A stretch of 5,743 nucleotides of DNA from Candidatus Zymogenus sp. (lineage in GTDB: Bacteria; Desulfobacterota; Zymogenia; Zymogenales; Zymogenaceae): NCBI GenBank assembly GCA_030613285.1, contig JAUWME010000174.1:1-5743 (forward strand), in the 5' to 3' direction. Both the position numbers and the translations under genes were made by a program. Positions 1 through 5,718 of the stretch are shown piece by piece. Numbering within the stretch: position 1 is the first letter of the stretch; the number at the start of each line of letters is the position of its first letter. Below the pieces are notes generated by a model that saw nothing but the letters and a program-made list of their open reading frames with translations, was not told the origin of the DNA and ran no database searches.

Positions 1-170
1 GTATCAAGCTTATGATGGGGCCGGTTTCGGCGTTGCTTGCTTTTGCTGGAATTTACTTCTTCTGGCGTTATTCCCTGACAAAAGAAAAGTATGAGGAAGT
101 CCTGGCGAAAATAGAGTCTCGTTCTTTTAAAAAATCTTTAAGTACTTCTTCACAAAATCAAGATACGTAG
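1..170 (+). CDS. C-terminal fragment of a GPH/MelB-like sugar:cation symporter (partial)
   Basis: Reading from base 3, an open frame of 55 codons ends at a TAG at 168-170. Its 5' end lies outside the window. The visible peptide starts with a hydrophobic helix (MMGPVSALLAFAGIYFFW), continues with RYSLTKEKYEEVLAKIE, and ends in a polar Ser/Gln-rich tail. A last transmembrane helix followed by a motif like Y-P-L-T-x-E-K/R-x-x-E-I is the usual C-terminal pattern of the glycoside-pentoside-hexuronide (GPH) cation symporter family in the major facilitator superfamily; here the Pro is Ser. Such proteins move sugars or related solutes across the inner membrane with H+ or Na+. The substrate cannot be read from this fragment. 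The gene converges on the V4R genes, with 59 bp between stop codons and no clear terminator hairpin. The family call rests on the short C-terminal pattern only. Confidence 0.65.
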   Translation, partial: IKLMMGPVSALLAFAGIYFFWRYSLTKEKYEEVLAKIESRSFKKSLSTSSQNQDT

Positions 171-229
171 GGTGCAATCCTTTGTAACAATTTCTCCCTT
201 TAAATCTAAAATTGAATACTATTGAGCCC

Positions 230-826
230 CTAATCCCCGTAGGTAATATCGTAGCGGCATTCGTCATCCCCAGAGGCCTTGCAAAGCGTCTCCTCGCACC
301 TGATATTATAAAACCCGGCAATGAATATTCCCATTCCCTCAAAGACACCGGAGATGTAGTTGCAAAAAGGTTTTTTTGTCTTAACGCCATTGCAAAGGGT
401 GCAGCCGGGATTGTGAAAAACAGCGCCGTCTGTGGTGAATTCAAAATCAGGGAGTCTGTTTATCTGCTGGGCGTATAAGTTCAAAAGCGCCTTCATCTTG
501 TCTCGTGGGGTCATATCTTTAGATTCAGAAAGCACCTTGGCAGACTCGCTTTCATCGACGATATGTCTCATGGTACTCCTCCCGGCCCTGACAATTATCG
601 CCTTCGTCCCGGATTCCCCAATAACCTCAGAAGATATTCTGATAATCTTGTCAACATATTCTTGAGGAATCATATCCTCCTCGGAGTAATCGGGAGGGGA
701 ATCAATAAATTTTCCCATCCCAGCAAAATTCAGGATGGAATTTTTACCGCCGGTTCCAATAATGTCCTCGTAAGAATCAATGACTACCCTAAGCGCCAAT
801 GAACTCGCTTCATCTTTCTTTTCCAT
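230..826 (-). CDS. V4R-domain protein, copy A (4-vinyl reductase-like)
   Basis: This 198-residue soluble protein has no signal peptide or membrane helix. The C-terminal third (about 136-195) has the V4R (4-vinyl reductase/hydrocarbon-binding) pattern: FHNPGC142-TLC145, then KPFC155 followed by SGVFEGM, then RC177-EETLC182 and GDDEC190-RYDI. Six cysteines are at the same positions in the neighbouring copy, which fits a metal site or a redox/ligand pocket. Residues 12-90 look like the alpha/beta N-terminal part often found ahead of V4R. V4R domains occur in BchJ-like proteins and as sensor domains of XylR/DmpR-type regulators, and they are related to HNOB heme-NO-binding folds. No DNA-binding or output domain is present here, so it may be a stand-alone ligand-binding protein or carry out an unknown reaction. 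The start at 826 has AAGG seven bases upstream. It follows copy B by 53 bp and is probably co-transcribed with it. Confidence 0.8.
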   Translation of the reverse strand: MEKKDEASSLALRVVIDSYEDIIGTGGKNSILNFAGMGKFIDSPPDYSEEDMIPQEYVDKIIRISSEVIGESGTKAIIVRAGRSTMRHIVDESESAKVLSESKDMTPRDKMKALLNLYAQQINRLPDFEFTTDGAVFHNPGCTLCNGVKTKKPFCNYISGVFEGMGIFIAGFYNIRCEETLCKASGDDECRYDITYGD

Positions 827-879
827 TGCAGTGCCTTTAGTCTTTCAGCCACATTATCAAACATAACTTAACACAAACA

Positions 880-1476
880 CTAACCCCCGTATATAATATC
901 GAAGCGGCATTCGTTGTCACCTTTGGCCTTGCAAAGGGTTTCCTCGCACCTGATATTATCAAATCCGGCAATAAATATCCCCATACCTTCAAAAACACCA
1001 GAGGTAAAGTTACAAAACGGCTTTTCAGTCTTAACGCCATCGCAAAGGGTGCAGCCGGGATTATGGAAGACAGCACCCTCATCGCTGAATTCAAAATCCG
1101 GAGGCCTGTTGATCTCCATTGCGTAGATATTTAAAAGTGCTTTCATCTTGTCTCGTGGGGTCATGTCTTGAGATTCAGAAAGCATCTTTGCGGCCTCGTT
1201 ATTGATGACAATATGTTTCATGGTATCCCTTCCAGCTCTGACGATTATCGCTTTTGTCCCGGATTCCCCAATAATAACTGACGATGACCTGATAATCCTG
1301 TCAGCATATTCTTGTGGAAACATCTCATCCTCGGTGTAATCTGGAGGGGAATCTATAAATTTTCCCAGTTTTGCAAAATTCAGCACGGAATTTTTGCCTC
1401 TAATCCCAAGAATATTCTCGTAGGAATCTATTACAACCCTGAGCGTCAGTGAGGTCAAATCGTCTTTTTCTTCCAT
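880..1476 (-). CDS. V4R-domain protein, copy B (4-vinyl reductase-like)
   Basis: This 198-residue paralogue of copy A aligns without a gap. By hand count 152 of 198 residues match (about 77%). It keeps all six cysteines (142, 145, 155, 177, 182, 190), the NPGCTLC motif, the SGVFEGMGIFIAGF segment and the GDNECRFDI end of the V4R domain. The central stretches GESGTKAIIVRAG (70-82) and DMTPRDKMKALLN (104-116) are identical between copies. Differences cluster at the N-terminus, at 91-97 and around 131-133. Strong conservation of the whole length, with both frames intact, suggests that both copies are functional. The start at 1476 is supported by AAGAGGG five bases upstream, a better ribosome site than that of copy A. 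It is the first gene of the pair in the direction of transcription. No partner gene reveals its ligand or reaction. Confidence 0.8.
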   Translation of the reverse strand: MEEKDDLTSLTLRVVIDSYENILGIRGKNSVLNFAKLGKFIDSPPDYTEDEMFPQEYADRIIRSSSVIIGESGTKAIIVRAGRDTMKHIVINNEAAKMLSESQDMTPRDKMKALLNIYAMEINRPPDFEFSDEGAVFHNPGCTLCDGVKTEKPFCNFTSGVFEGMGIFIAGFDNIRCEETLCKAKGDNECRFDIIYGG

Positions 1477-1541
1477 TTTATCCCTCTTAATATTAAAGTG
1501 TCAAAGACAACTCCCAGTCGGGCTTAGTAAATAATAAAAAT

Positions 1542-1569
1542 ATAATATTACGATACCAGATTTAAACAA
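1542..1569 (-). promoter_or_regulatory. Candidate sigma70-type promoter for the V4R gene pair
   Basis: On the minus strand TTGTTT (1569-1564) is followed after 16 bp by TATTAT (1547-1542, five of six consensus bases). It lies 66 bp upstream of the copy B start. The -35 match is weak and the region is AT-rich, so this is a candidate only. Confidence 0.25.
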
Positions 1570-1656
1570 AAACGCAAGATATTTTAGAAATCTCAATGAG
1601 GTTTATGCCAACTCTTTTAATGGTGATTCATTGAAATGTAATAGCTTTTTGTATAA

Positions 1657-2793
1657 TCATACCTTTTCGAGATTTTTCAAAGCCAGATTAACCGCCGCTT
1701 CTCTTGTCGTAATGCCACTCTTTTCACTCTCCTCAATGCAATACCTCACGCCATTTCTAATCCTCTTGCTAAACTCACCAAAGACGTCCTTAATCTTGCA
1801 CTCGCCTGTGAGGATCAGTCCAAAGCCCGCCGCCGCACCAGCGTTTGCGATAAAGTCGGGTATTATCGGGATTTTATTTTTTGTCAATATCTTCTGGGCA
1901 TCTTCTGTGATGGGAATATTCGCACCCTCCAATATCAATTTTGCGGTGACCTTTTTGATGTTCCTTGCATTGATGGCGCCTGCCACCGCCGCCGGCACGA
2001 TTATGTCAGCCCCAGCAGTAAGCCAGCCGTCGCCATCGCCTGTCGTGAATTTAAAATCGAGTTTTTTTCTATCAATCGTTCCGGCATCGTCTGTAGCTTC
2101 AATCAACTTTTCCACATCGAGACCGTCTTTGTTTGCAATTGTCCCTTCAATATCCGTAACAGCGATGACTGTAGCGCCCCGCCTCATGAGGTTTCTGGCA
2201 GAGATGCTCCCGACAGTTCCAAAGCCCTGCACCGAAACTGTGGAATCGCCCAAGTTCATCCCGAAAAATCCCACCGCCTCCTCCGCTGCCTCGGCAATGC
2301 CGTAACCGGTGATTATCTCCTCGAAGCTCTCACCGCCAAGGGACGAAAGCTCCACCCCATCAGGAAGATCAAGTGTTATGCCAAGTTCTGCGGCCTTCTT
2401 CTTTGCAAATTCAATGGGGTTAACACCGGCCTCTTCGTATATTACATTTACATCTTCTGCCGTAGTCCCCATGTCTTCGCCGATGGCGTAGATGGTTTGT
2501 AAAAATGGGGCAGCCATCCGGCCAAAGGCTATGGCCGCCTTCTTTTTATCGGGAGATCTGGGGTCGAAAACAATCCCGGACTTGGCGCCACCAACTTTTA
2601 CTCCAACAGCGGCAAATTTGTAAGTCATGGTCCTTGCAAGCATTCCCACCTCAGAAAGTGTAACGTTGGGACTCATCCTGACACCGCCACCGCTCATTGA
2701 GTTGATTAACCTGTCAACGACAATAAACGCCGTAACTCCGCTCTCTGGATCGTAAAGTGTTGTTTCGTACATATAATTATTGTCAATCTTCAT
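1657..2793 (-). CDS. Glu/Leu/Phe/Val-family amino-acid dehydrogenase
   Basis: The protein (378 residues) catalyses NAD(P)-dependent oxidative deamination of an amino acid to a 2-oxo acid plus ammonium, or the reverse. Residues 66-78 (VKVGGAKSGIVFDP region) match the family active-site signature, with K71 as the expected catalytic lysine. K59 in MTYKFA and D107 in GEDMGT fit the second lysine and catalytic aspartate. A Rossmann nucleotide-binding motif, QGFGTVG (189-195), is followed by VTD at 212-214, where an acidic residue often favours NAD. PAAVAGAIN (267-275) and LEGAN (288-292) are also typical. The lysine that binds the glutamate gamma-carboxylate in true GDHs appears replaced by G35 (SGGGVRM). 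The length is nearer leucine/valine dehydrogenases than GDHs of 415-450 residues. Substrate is therefore uncertain. The frame opens further upstream at 2841, but the ATG at 2793 has AAAGGAG six bases before it and is the better start. The gene is divergent from the cytochrome pair. Confidence 0.88.
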   Translation of the reverse strand: MKIDNNYMYETTLYDPESGVTAFIVVDRLINSMSGGGVRMSPNVTLSEVGMLARTMTYKFAAVGVKVGGAKSGIVFDPRSPDKKKAAIAFGRMAAPFLQTIYAIGEDMGTTAEDVNVIYEEAGVNPIEFAKKKAAELGITLDLPDGVELSSLGGESFEEIITGYGIAEAAEEAVGFFGMNLGDSTVSVQGFGTVGSISARNLMRRGATVIAVTDIEGTIANKDGLDVEKLIEATDDAGTIDRKKLDFKFTTGDGDGWLTAGADIIVPAAVAGAINARNIKKVTAKLILEGANIPITEDAQKILTKNKIPIIPDFIANAGAAAGFGLILTGECKIKDVFGEFSKRIRNGVRYCIEESEKSGITTREAAVNLALKNLEKV

Positions 2794-2799
2794 AGTCGG

Positions 2800-2806
2800 C
2801 TCCTTT
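2800..2806 (-). promoter_or_regulatory. Ribosome binding site deciding the dehydrogenase start
   Basis: AAAGGAG on the minus strand lies six bases before the ATG at 2793. The upstream in-frame ATG at 2841 lacks a comparable site and would add 16 residues, MYLKLNNKIVIRKEPT, with no family counterpart. Confidence 0.8.
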
Positions 2807-2849
2807 CTGATTACAATTTTATTATTTAATTTAAGGTACAATGATGTTT

Positions 2850-2879
2850 CTAATACAAAATAATATACTTAAATTTCAA
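2850..2879 (-). promoter_or_regulatory. Candidate promoter for the amino-acid dehydrogenase
   Basis: TTGAAA (2879-2874) is followed after 18 bp by TATTAG (2855-2850) on the minus strand, about 57 bp before the start codon. The match is moderate in an AT-rich region. Confidence 0.25.
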
Positions 2880-2937
2880 ATGAGGCAAGAAAACATACAC
2901 AAATTTACTCAATAATTCATTTATTTGGAACAAACTA

Positions 2938-2966
2938 TTGACAAACATTCATCTCTATGATAAAAA
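2938..2966 (+). promoter_or_regulatory. Candidate promoter for the nrfH-hao-like operon
   Basis: A perfect TTGACA (2938-2943) is followed after 17 bp by TAAAAA (2961-2966, four of six consensus bases). Transcription from here would start near 2973 and place the inverted repeat at 3002-3015 just downstream, where a bound protein could repress. An alternative -10 is TATACA at 3059-3064, which has no -35 but would put the inverted repeat near -62, a class I activator position. The sequence does not decide between them. Confidence 0.3.
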
Positions 2967-3001
2967 ATCACGACATACCATACAAAAACAGTACTGATAC
3001 T

Positions 3002-3015
3002 TTGTGTGGTCACAA
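3002..3015. promoter_or_regulatory. Inverted repeat TTGTG-N4-CACAA, candidate CRP/FNR-family operator
   Basis: Two perfect 5-bp arms flank TGGT, giving a 14-bp site of the same size as FNR/DNR/NnrR operators. From memory it closely resembles the NnrR-type TTGCG-N4-CACAA site, and its TTGTG half resembles HcpR sites, although HcpR arms are set further apart. The centre lies 103 bp upstream of the nrfH-like start. Its place before putative nitrogen-oxide respiratory genes makes regulation by a nitric-oxide- or redox-responsive CRP/FNR protein plausible. This is not demonstrated. Confidence 0.5.
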
Positions 3016-3111
3016 TGGATGTAAGAACAATGGGGGGGCAATGGCAATTTGGCCCAAATATACAGTTTGTTTGATATATTAATAAAATGATCTGATTTAA
3101 AAAGAGTTTCA

Positions 3112-3666
3112 ATGATACCTAAATTTGCAAAAAAGTTATTAGACAGTCTTAAAAAATACACCAAAAAGTACGGTCTTGTTTTTACCCTGGGATTCTTCGT
3201 TGCAATATTTTCCTTTGTTTTCACTAACGCCGTGATGAAACCCTTCTCCTCACCGAAATCTTGCACCTTATGCCACGAAATGGACGAGGCCTACAGCAGC
3301 TGGGAGCTTTCTTCACACGGTGGCAATTCAACCATCATGGCAACCGATTGCAGCATCTGTCATCTTCCACCCAAAGAGAAATACTTCAGATATCTTGCCG
3401 CCAAATCTTACGTAGGTGTCAGGGATGTCTTCAAACATGTTTTCATGGAATACGACGTGGAGGAGATGCGTCTATCGGTTCTCGATAAAATGCCCAACTC
3501 AAGGTGCCTTTACTGTCATAATAATCTCTTGAAAAAAAGTTCTTCGGTGGGGGCAATGATTGCTCACAAAAATACGCTATTCCCCTTGGAGGGTGATGAG
3601 CCTAAATGCGTTGAGTGTCATTCATCTCTCCATGAAAGGGAGAAGAAGATTTTTTCATCTGAATAA
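3112..3666 (+). CDS. NrfH/NapC-family tetraheme membrane cytochrome c, quinol dehydrogenase
   Basis: This 184-residue protein would oxidise menaquinol in the cytoplasmic membrane and pass electrons to a periplasmic partner. A basic N-terminus (1-20) precedes one membrane helix (about 21-41, GLVFTLGFFVAIFSFVFTNA), which serves as the anchor. Four CxxCH heme sites follow: C51-TL-C54-H55, C80-SI-C83-H84, C132-LY-C135-H136 and C166-VE-C169-H170. Heme site 1 reads CTLCHEM, the CxxCHxM pattern of NrfH, in which the methionine (here M57) ligates the quinol-side heme iron. Four hemes and the length fit NrfH rather than five-heme relatives such as TorC. The start is preceded by AAAGAG five bases upstream, a weak site. 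The gene is 70 bp ahead of the octaheme cytochrome gene on the same strand, which points to that protein as electron acceptor. No nrfA is present in the window, so the name nrfH is withheld. Confidence 0.9.
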   Translation: MIPKFAKKLLDSLKKYTKKYGLVFTLGFFVAIFSFVFTNAVMKPFSSPKSCTLCHEMDEAYSSWELSSHGGNSTIMATDCSICHLPPKEKYFRYLAAKSYVGVRDVFKHVFMEYDVEEMRLSVLDKMPNSRCLYCHNNLLKKSSSVGAMIAHKNTLFPLEGDEPKCVECHSSLHEREKKIFSSE

Positions 3667-3736
3667 TATGTTTAAACAAATTTATTAAAACAATTTTTGA
3701 TTCAATAAACTAATTTTTCTAAAAAGGGGTGGTACT

Positions 3737-5092
3737 ATGAAACAACTTTTGAAGAAGGCTCTTATCTTCTTGTTTGTTTTCGGTGTATCTGTTGTGCTTG
3801 TTCGCTTCATCGCTAACTATGAAACCTCCGCAGAGGAGGGATTTCCATCACTAAAAACGTATAAAGTTGAACGTGGACTCTCAGATGACGCAAAAAAATG
3901 TATCGAATGTCATGCAGTTGAAAACCCTGGGATTGTAGCAGACTGGGCAAATAGCAGACACGCCCATGTAAACGTTTCGTGTCTCGACTGCCACGCAGCA
4001 AGTGCCGCCGACAAAGACATCAGCAAGAAACATCTTAACAACATCGATACAAAAATATCTGCAGTAGTCTCTCCAAAAGATTGCTCTCGATGTCATCAAG
4101 CCGAGGCGGAAGAATATAGTTTGAGCAAGCACGCCAATACACTGGAGCTTATTTGGAAGATCGACCCGTGGTTGAATCATGGGATGAATAACGAGTTGGA
4201 GCGCGCAACCGGTTGTATTTACTGCCACGGTAGTATTGTAAAACTTGAAGACGGCAAATTAGATTCCATGACGTGGCCAAATGTTGGTGTTGGGAGAATA
4301 AACACAGATGGAAGCAAAGGCAGCTGTTCAAGTTGTCATACAAAACATCTCTTTTCTAAAGCAGAAGCGCGAAAACCGGAGGCTTGCGCCCAATGTCATC
4401 TTGGCCCAGATCATCCCCAGATAGAGATATATTACGAATCGAAGCATGGTGCTATCTACAAAGCGGAAGGGGATAAATGGAAATGGGATTCTGCCCCCGG
4501 AACGTGGACTGCAGGTGTTGATTATCGTGCACCAACGTGTTCAACATGTCATATGTCCGGTGTGGGGGATGTACCGACCACCCACGACGTAACCGAAAGA
4601 CTTGCGTGGGAGACTCAAGCGCCTCTAACTGTGCGTCCAGATAAGTTCAAGCCTTGGCCGGCAAAGACAGACTGGAAGGAAGAACGGGAAAAGATGAAGA
4701 AAGTATGTCTGGAGTGTCATTCGCCGTCGTGGACAGATGGGCATTTTGTAAGATTTGATAAAACGGTGGAAAACTACAACGAGGTTTATTACAAACCAAT
4801 GAAGAAACGCATCGATGATCTTTACGAAAAGAAGCTGTTAAGTAAGGAAAAGAACTTGGACGAGAAGCTTGAAATTGATATGTACGAGCTATGGCATCAC
4901 GAGGGGCGTAGGGCAAGATTTGGGGCAGCTATGATGGCTCCTGACTATGCATGGTGGCACGGGTTTTATGAGCTGAAAAAGAGATGCATGGAAATGGATG
5001 AGGAGATAGATAAGATTCTTGAAGAAAACAAGCCCGCAAAAGTATTTGACGTTAAGGGCACCGGGGGAGACACCACAAAGCCAAAGTTTTAA
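3737..5092 (+). CDS. HAO-like octaheme cytochrome c, probably reductive
   Basis: This 451-residue protein has an N-terminal signal or anchor helix (about 8-26, possible cleavage after A32) and eight CxxCH sites: C55, C82, C116, C160, C197, C217, C268 and C324 as first cysteines. The order and the motifs GPDHPQIEIYYESKHG (223-238), GVDYRAPTCSTCHMSG (260-275) and HHEGRRARFGAA (387-398) are those of the hydroxylamine oxidoreductase family. The fourth site (CIYCH, 160-164) corresponds to the catalytic P460 heme of Nitrosomonas HAO, and D225-H226 may be its active-site Asp-His pair. The NrfH-like neighbour suggests electron input from quinol and reduction of nitrite or hydroxylamine, as proposed for epsilonproteobacterial HAO. 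The key test is the cross-linking tyrosine (Tyr467 in Nitrosomonas): Y404 and Y411 in APDYAWWHGFYE should be aligned to it. There is no C-terminal membrane helix. AAGGGG lies seven bases before the ATG. An intrinsic terminator follows 41 bp after the stop. Confidence 0.9.
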   Translation: MKQLLKKALIFLFVFGVSVVLVRFIANYETSAEEGFPSLKTYKVERGLSDDAKKCIECHAVENPGIVADWANSRHAHVNVSCLDCHAASAADKDISKKHLNNIDTKISAVVSPKDCSRCHQAEAEEYSLSKHANTLELIWKIDPWLNHGMNNELERATGCIYCHGSIVKLEDGKLDSMTWPNVGVGRINTDGSKGSCSSCHTKHLFSKAEARKPEACAQCHLGPDHPQIEIYYESKHGAIYKAEGDKWKWDSAPGTWTAGVDYRAPTCSTCHMSGVGDVPTTHDVTERLAWETQAPLTVRPDKFKPWPAKTDWKEEREKMKKVCLECHSPSWTDGHFVRFDKTVENYNEVYYKPMKKRIDDLYEKKLLSKEKNLDEKLEIDMYELWHHEGRRARFGAAMMAPDYAWWHGFYELKKRCMEMDEEIDKILEENKPAKVFDVKGTGGDTTKPKF

Positions 5093-5133
5093 ACGGTTTC
5101 TTCCTCAAGATCGGTTTAGTCATCTAAATGAAC

Positions 5134-5167
5134 CCCCGACTTGCAAATATGTGAGTCGGGGTTTTTT
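5134..5167 (+). terminator. Rho-independent terminator after the octaheme cytochrome gene
   Basis: CCCCGACT (5134-5141) pairs perfectly with AGTCGGGG (5154-5161). The stem can extend by two G-U and two Watson-Crick pairs to a four-base loop (AATA). Six T follow directly (5162-5167). It closes the nrfH-hao-like operon and separates it from the small membrane-protein genes. Confidence 0.93.
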
Positions 5168-5290
5168 GTCTTGACTATAGAGTGCAATTTGAGGAAAATG
5201 AAAAAGAGGGTACTTGAATTTAATGTCAAACTTGCAAAGGGTTAGATTGAGGTCGGGGAGTCAATTGAAAATACAATAAACATTTGCGAT

Positions 5291-5296
5291 GGTGAG
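5291..5296 (+). promoter_or_regulatory. Ribosome binding site supporting the GTG start at 5301
   Basis: GGTGAG sits four bases before GTG 5301. The same GGTGAG, at the same distance, precedes the ATG of the paralogous gene at 5719. Choosing the ATG at 5289 would place translation start on top of this site. Confidence 0.55.
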
Positions 5297-5300
5297 TAGT

Positions 5301-5651
5301 GTGGTTGAGGAGCATCAAAACGATAAAGGAGACATGAAGTGGTGGAAGCTAAAATATATAGTCAGTTTGATAACTCTCTGGAGAACTCAATGGAGAACTA
5401 ATAAGTTAAGAGCCATGTCTAACGTCTTAATAGTAATTTGGGTTGTGGTGGTTATCATCATGGCTGTTTTAAATGACTATGATAAAGGAACAGTACGAAT
5501 GATGCTCTTCTTTAGTGGGGTAGGGGTCATCATTATTTTTCAAATGCTTATTCGTATATTAGCACCGCCGTTTCGGAATTGGGAGTTAATACTGACATAT
5601 TTTGTTCTCGGAGTTCTCTTTCAATTATTTACTTTGATGTGGTATTTATAA
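5301..5651 (+). CDS. Small three-helix membrane protein, unknown function (copy 1)
   Basis: I do not recognise this 116-residue protein. Its polar N-terminus (VEEHQNDKGD) is followed by a Trp- and basic-rich amphipathic stretch (13-37, with W14, W15, W27, W31). Three likely membrane helices are at about 40-57 (SNVLIVIWVVVVIIMAVL), 65-87 and 94-116, the last running to the C-terminus. Short charged loops (NDYDKGT, PPFRNW) join them. An in-frame ATG at 5289 would add four residues (MVSS). I prefer GTG 5301 because the next gene starts M-VEEQQND, matching VVEEHQND here, and its ribosome site aligns in DNA with GGTGAG at 5291. The gene lies beyond the cytochrome terminator and so is a separate transcription unit; a weak promoter-like TTGAGG-N19-TACAAT lies at 5247-5277. 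It could be an integral membrane accessory or immunity-type protein, but nothing in the window shows which. Confidence 0.7.
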   Translation: MVEEHQNDKGDMKWWKLKYIVSLITLWRTQWRTNKLRAMSNVLIVIWVVVVIIMAVLNDYDKGTVRMMLFFSGVGVIIIFQMLIRILAPPFRNWELILTYFVLGVLFQLFTLMWYL

Positions 5652-5702
5652 TAATTGTAAAAATTGGATAACTGAGTATCTTGTATAAATGTTTTACTAA
5701 TA

Positions 5703-5714
5703 TAAGGTGGTGAG
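5703..5714 (+). promoter_or_regulatory. Strong ribosome binding site of the last gene
   Basis: TAAGGTGGTGAG differs by one base from the complement of the 16S rRNA 3' end over TAAGGAGGTGA, and lies four bases before ATG 5719. It confirms that a new gene starts at the window edge. Confidence 0.75.
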
Positions 5715-5718
5715 AAAA

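Larger units (their letters stand above)
2794..3111. other. Divergent regulatory spacer between the dehydrogenase and nrfH-like genes
   Basis: This 318-bp AT-rich stretch holds no convincing gene; minus-strand frames crossing it have no ribosome site or recognisable protein. It should contain promoters in both directions. Visible elements are a possible minus-strand promoter (2850-2879), a possible plus-strand promoter (2938-2966), the inverted repeat at 3002-3015, seven consecutive G (3032-3038), two adjacent GGCAAT copies (3037-3048) and a small palindrome TTTGG-C-CCAAA (3048-3058). The last three lie between the inverted repeat and the nrfH-like start. The 5' leader of the cytochrome transcript may be over 100 bases if the 2938-2966 promoter is used. 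Confidence 0.7.

Noticed and set aside
1476..1504. Perfect TTGACA with ATAAAA 17 bp downstream, ahead of V4R copy B
   Set aside because: The -10 would overlap the start codon, while a good Shine-Dalgarno site lies between the boxes, so transcription must begin further upstream.
1513..1522. CCCAGTCGGG hairpin as a terminator after the dehydrogenase
   Set aside because: The stem has only three pairs, no T tract follows, and it lies far past the dehydrogenase stop.
1631..2305. 224-codon plus-strand frame opposite the dehydrogenase
   Set aside because: It is antisense to a clear enzyme gene, its Ser/Pro/Ala-rich peptide is typical of a shadow frame, and it has no ribosome site.
2794..2841. Dehydrogenase start at 2841
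   Set aside because: AAAGGAG directly before ATG 2793 gives a better start, and the extra 16 residues do not look like the family's N-terminus.
3071..3084. TTGAT-N4-TAATA as an FNR box
   Set aside because: Only the left half matches; the right half has three of five consensus bases in an AT-rich stretch.
2921..3266. Two overlapping minus-strand frames across the spacer and nrfH-like start
   Set aside because: They have no recognisable protein, no ribosome site, and overlap the real tetraheme gene.
5198..5299. TAG at 5243 read as pyrrolysine
   Set aside because: Nothing in the window suggests a pyrrolysine system, and the frame is too short and without a known Pyl-protein family.
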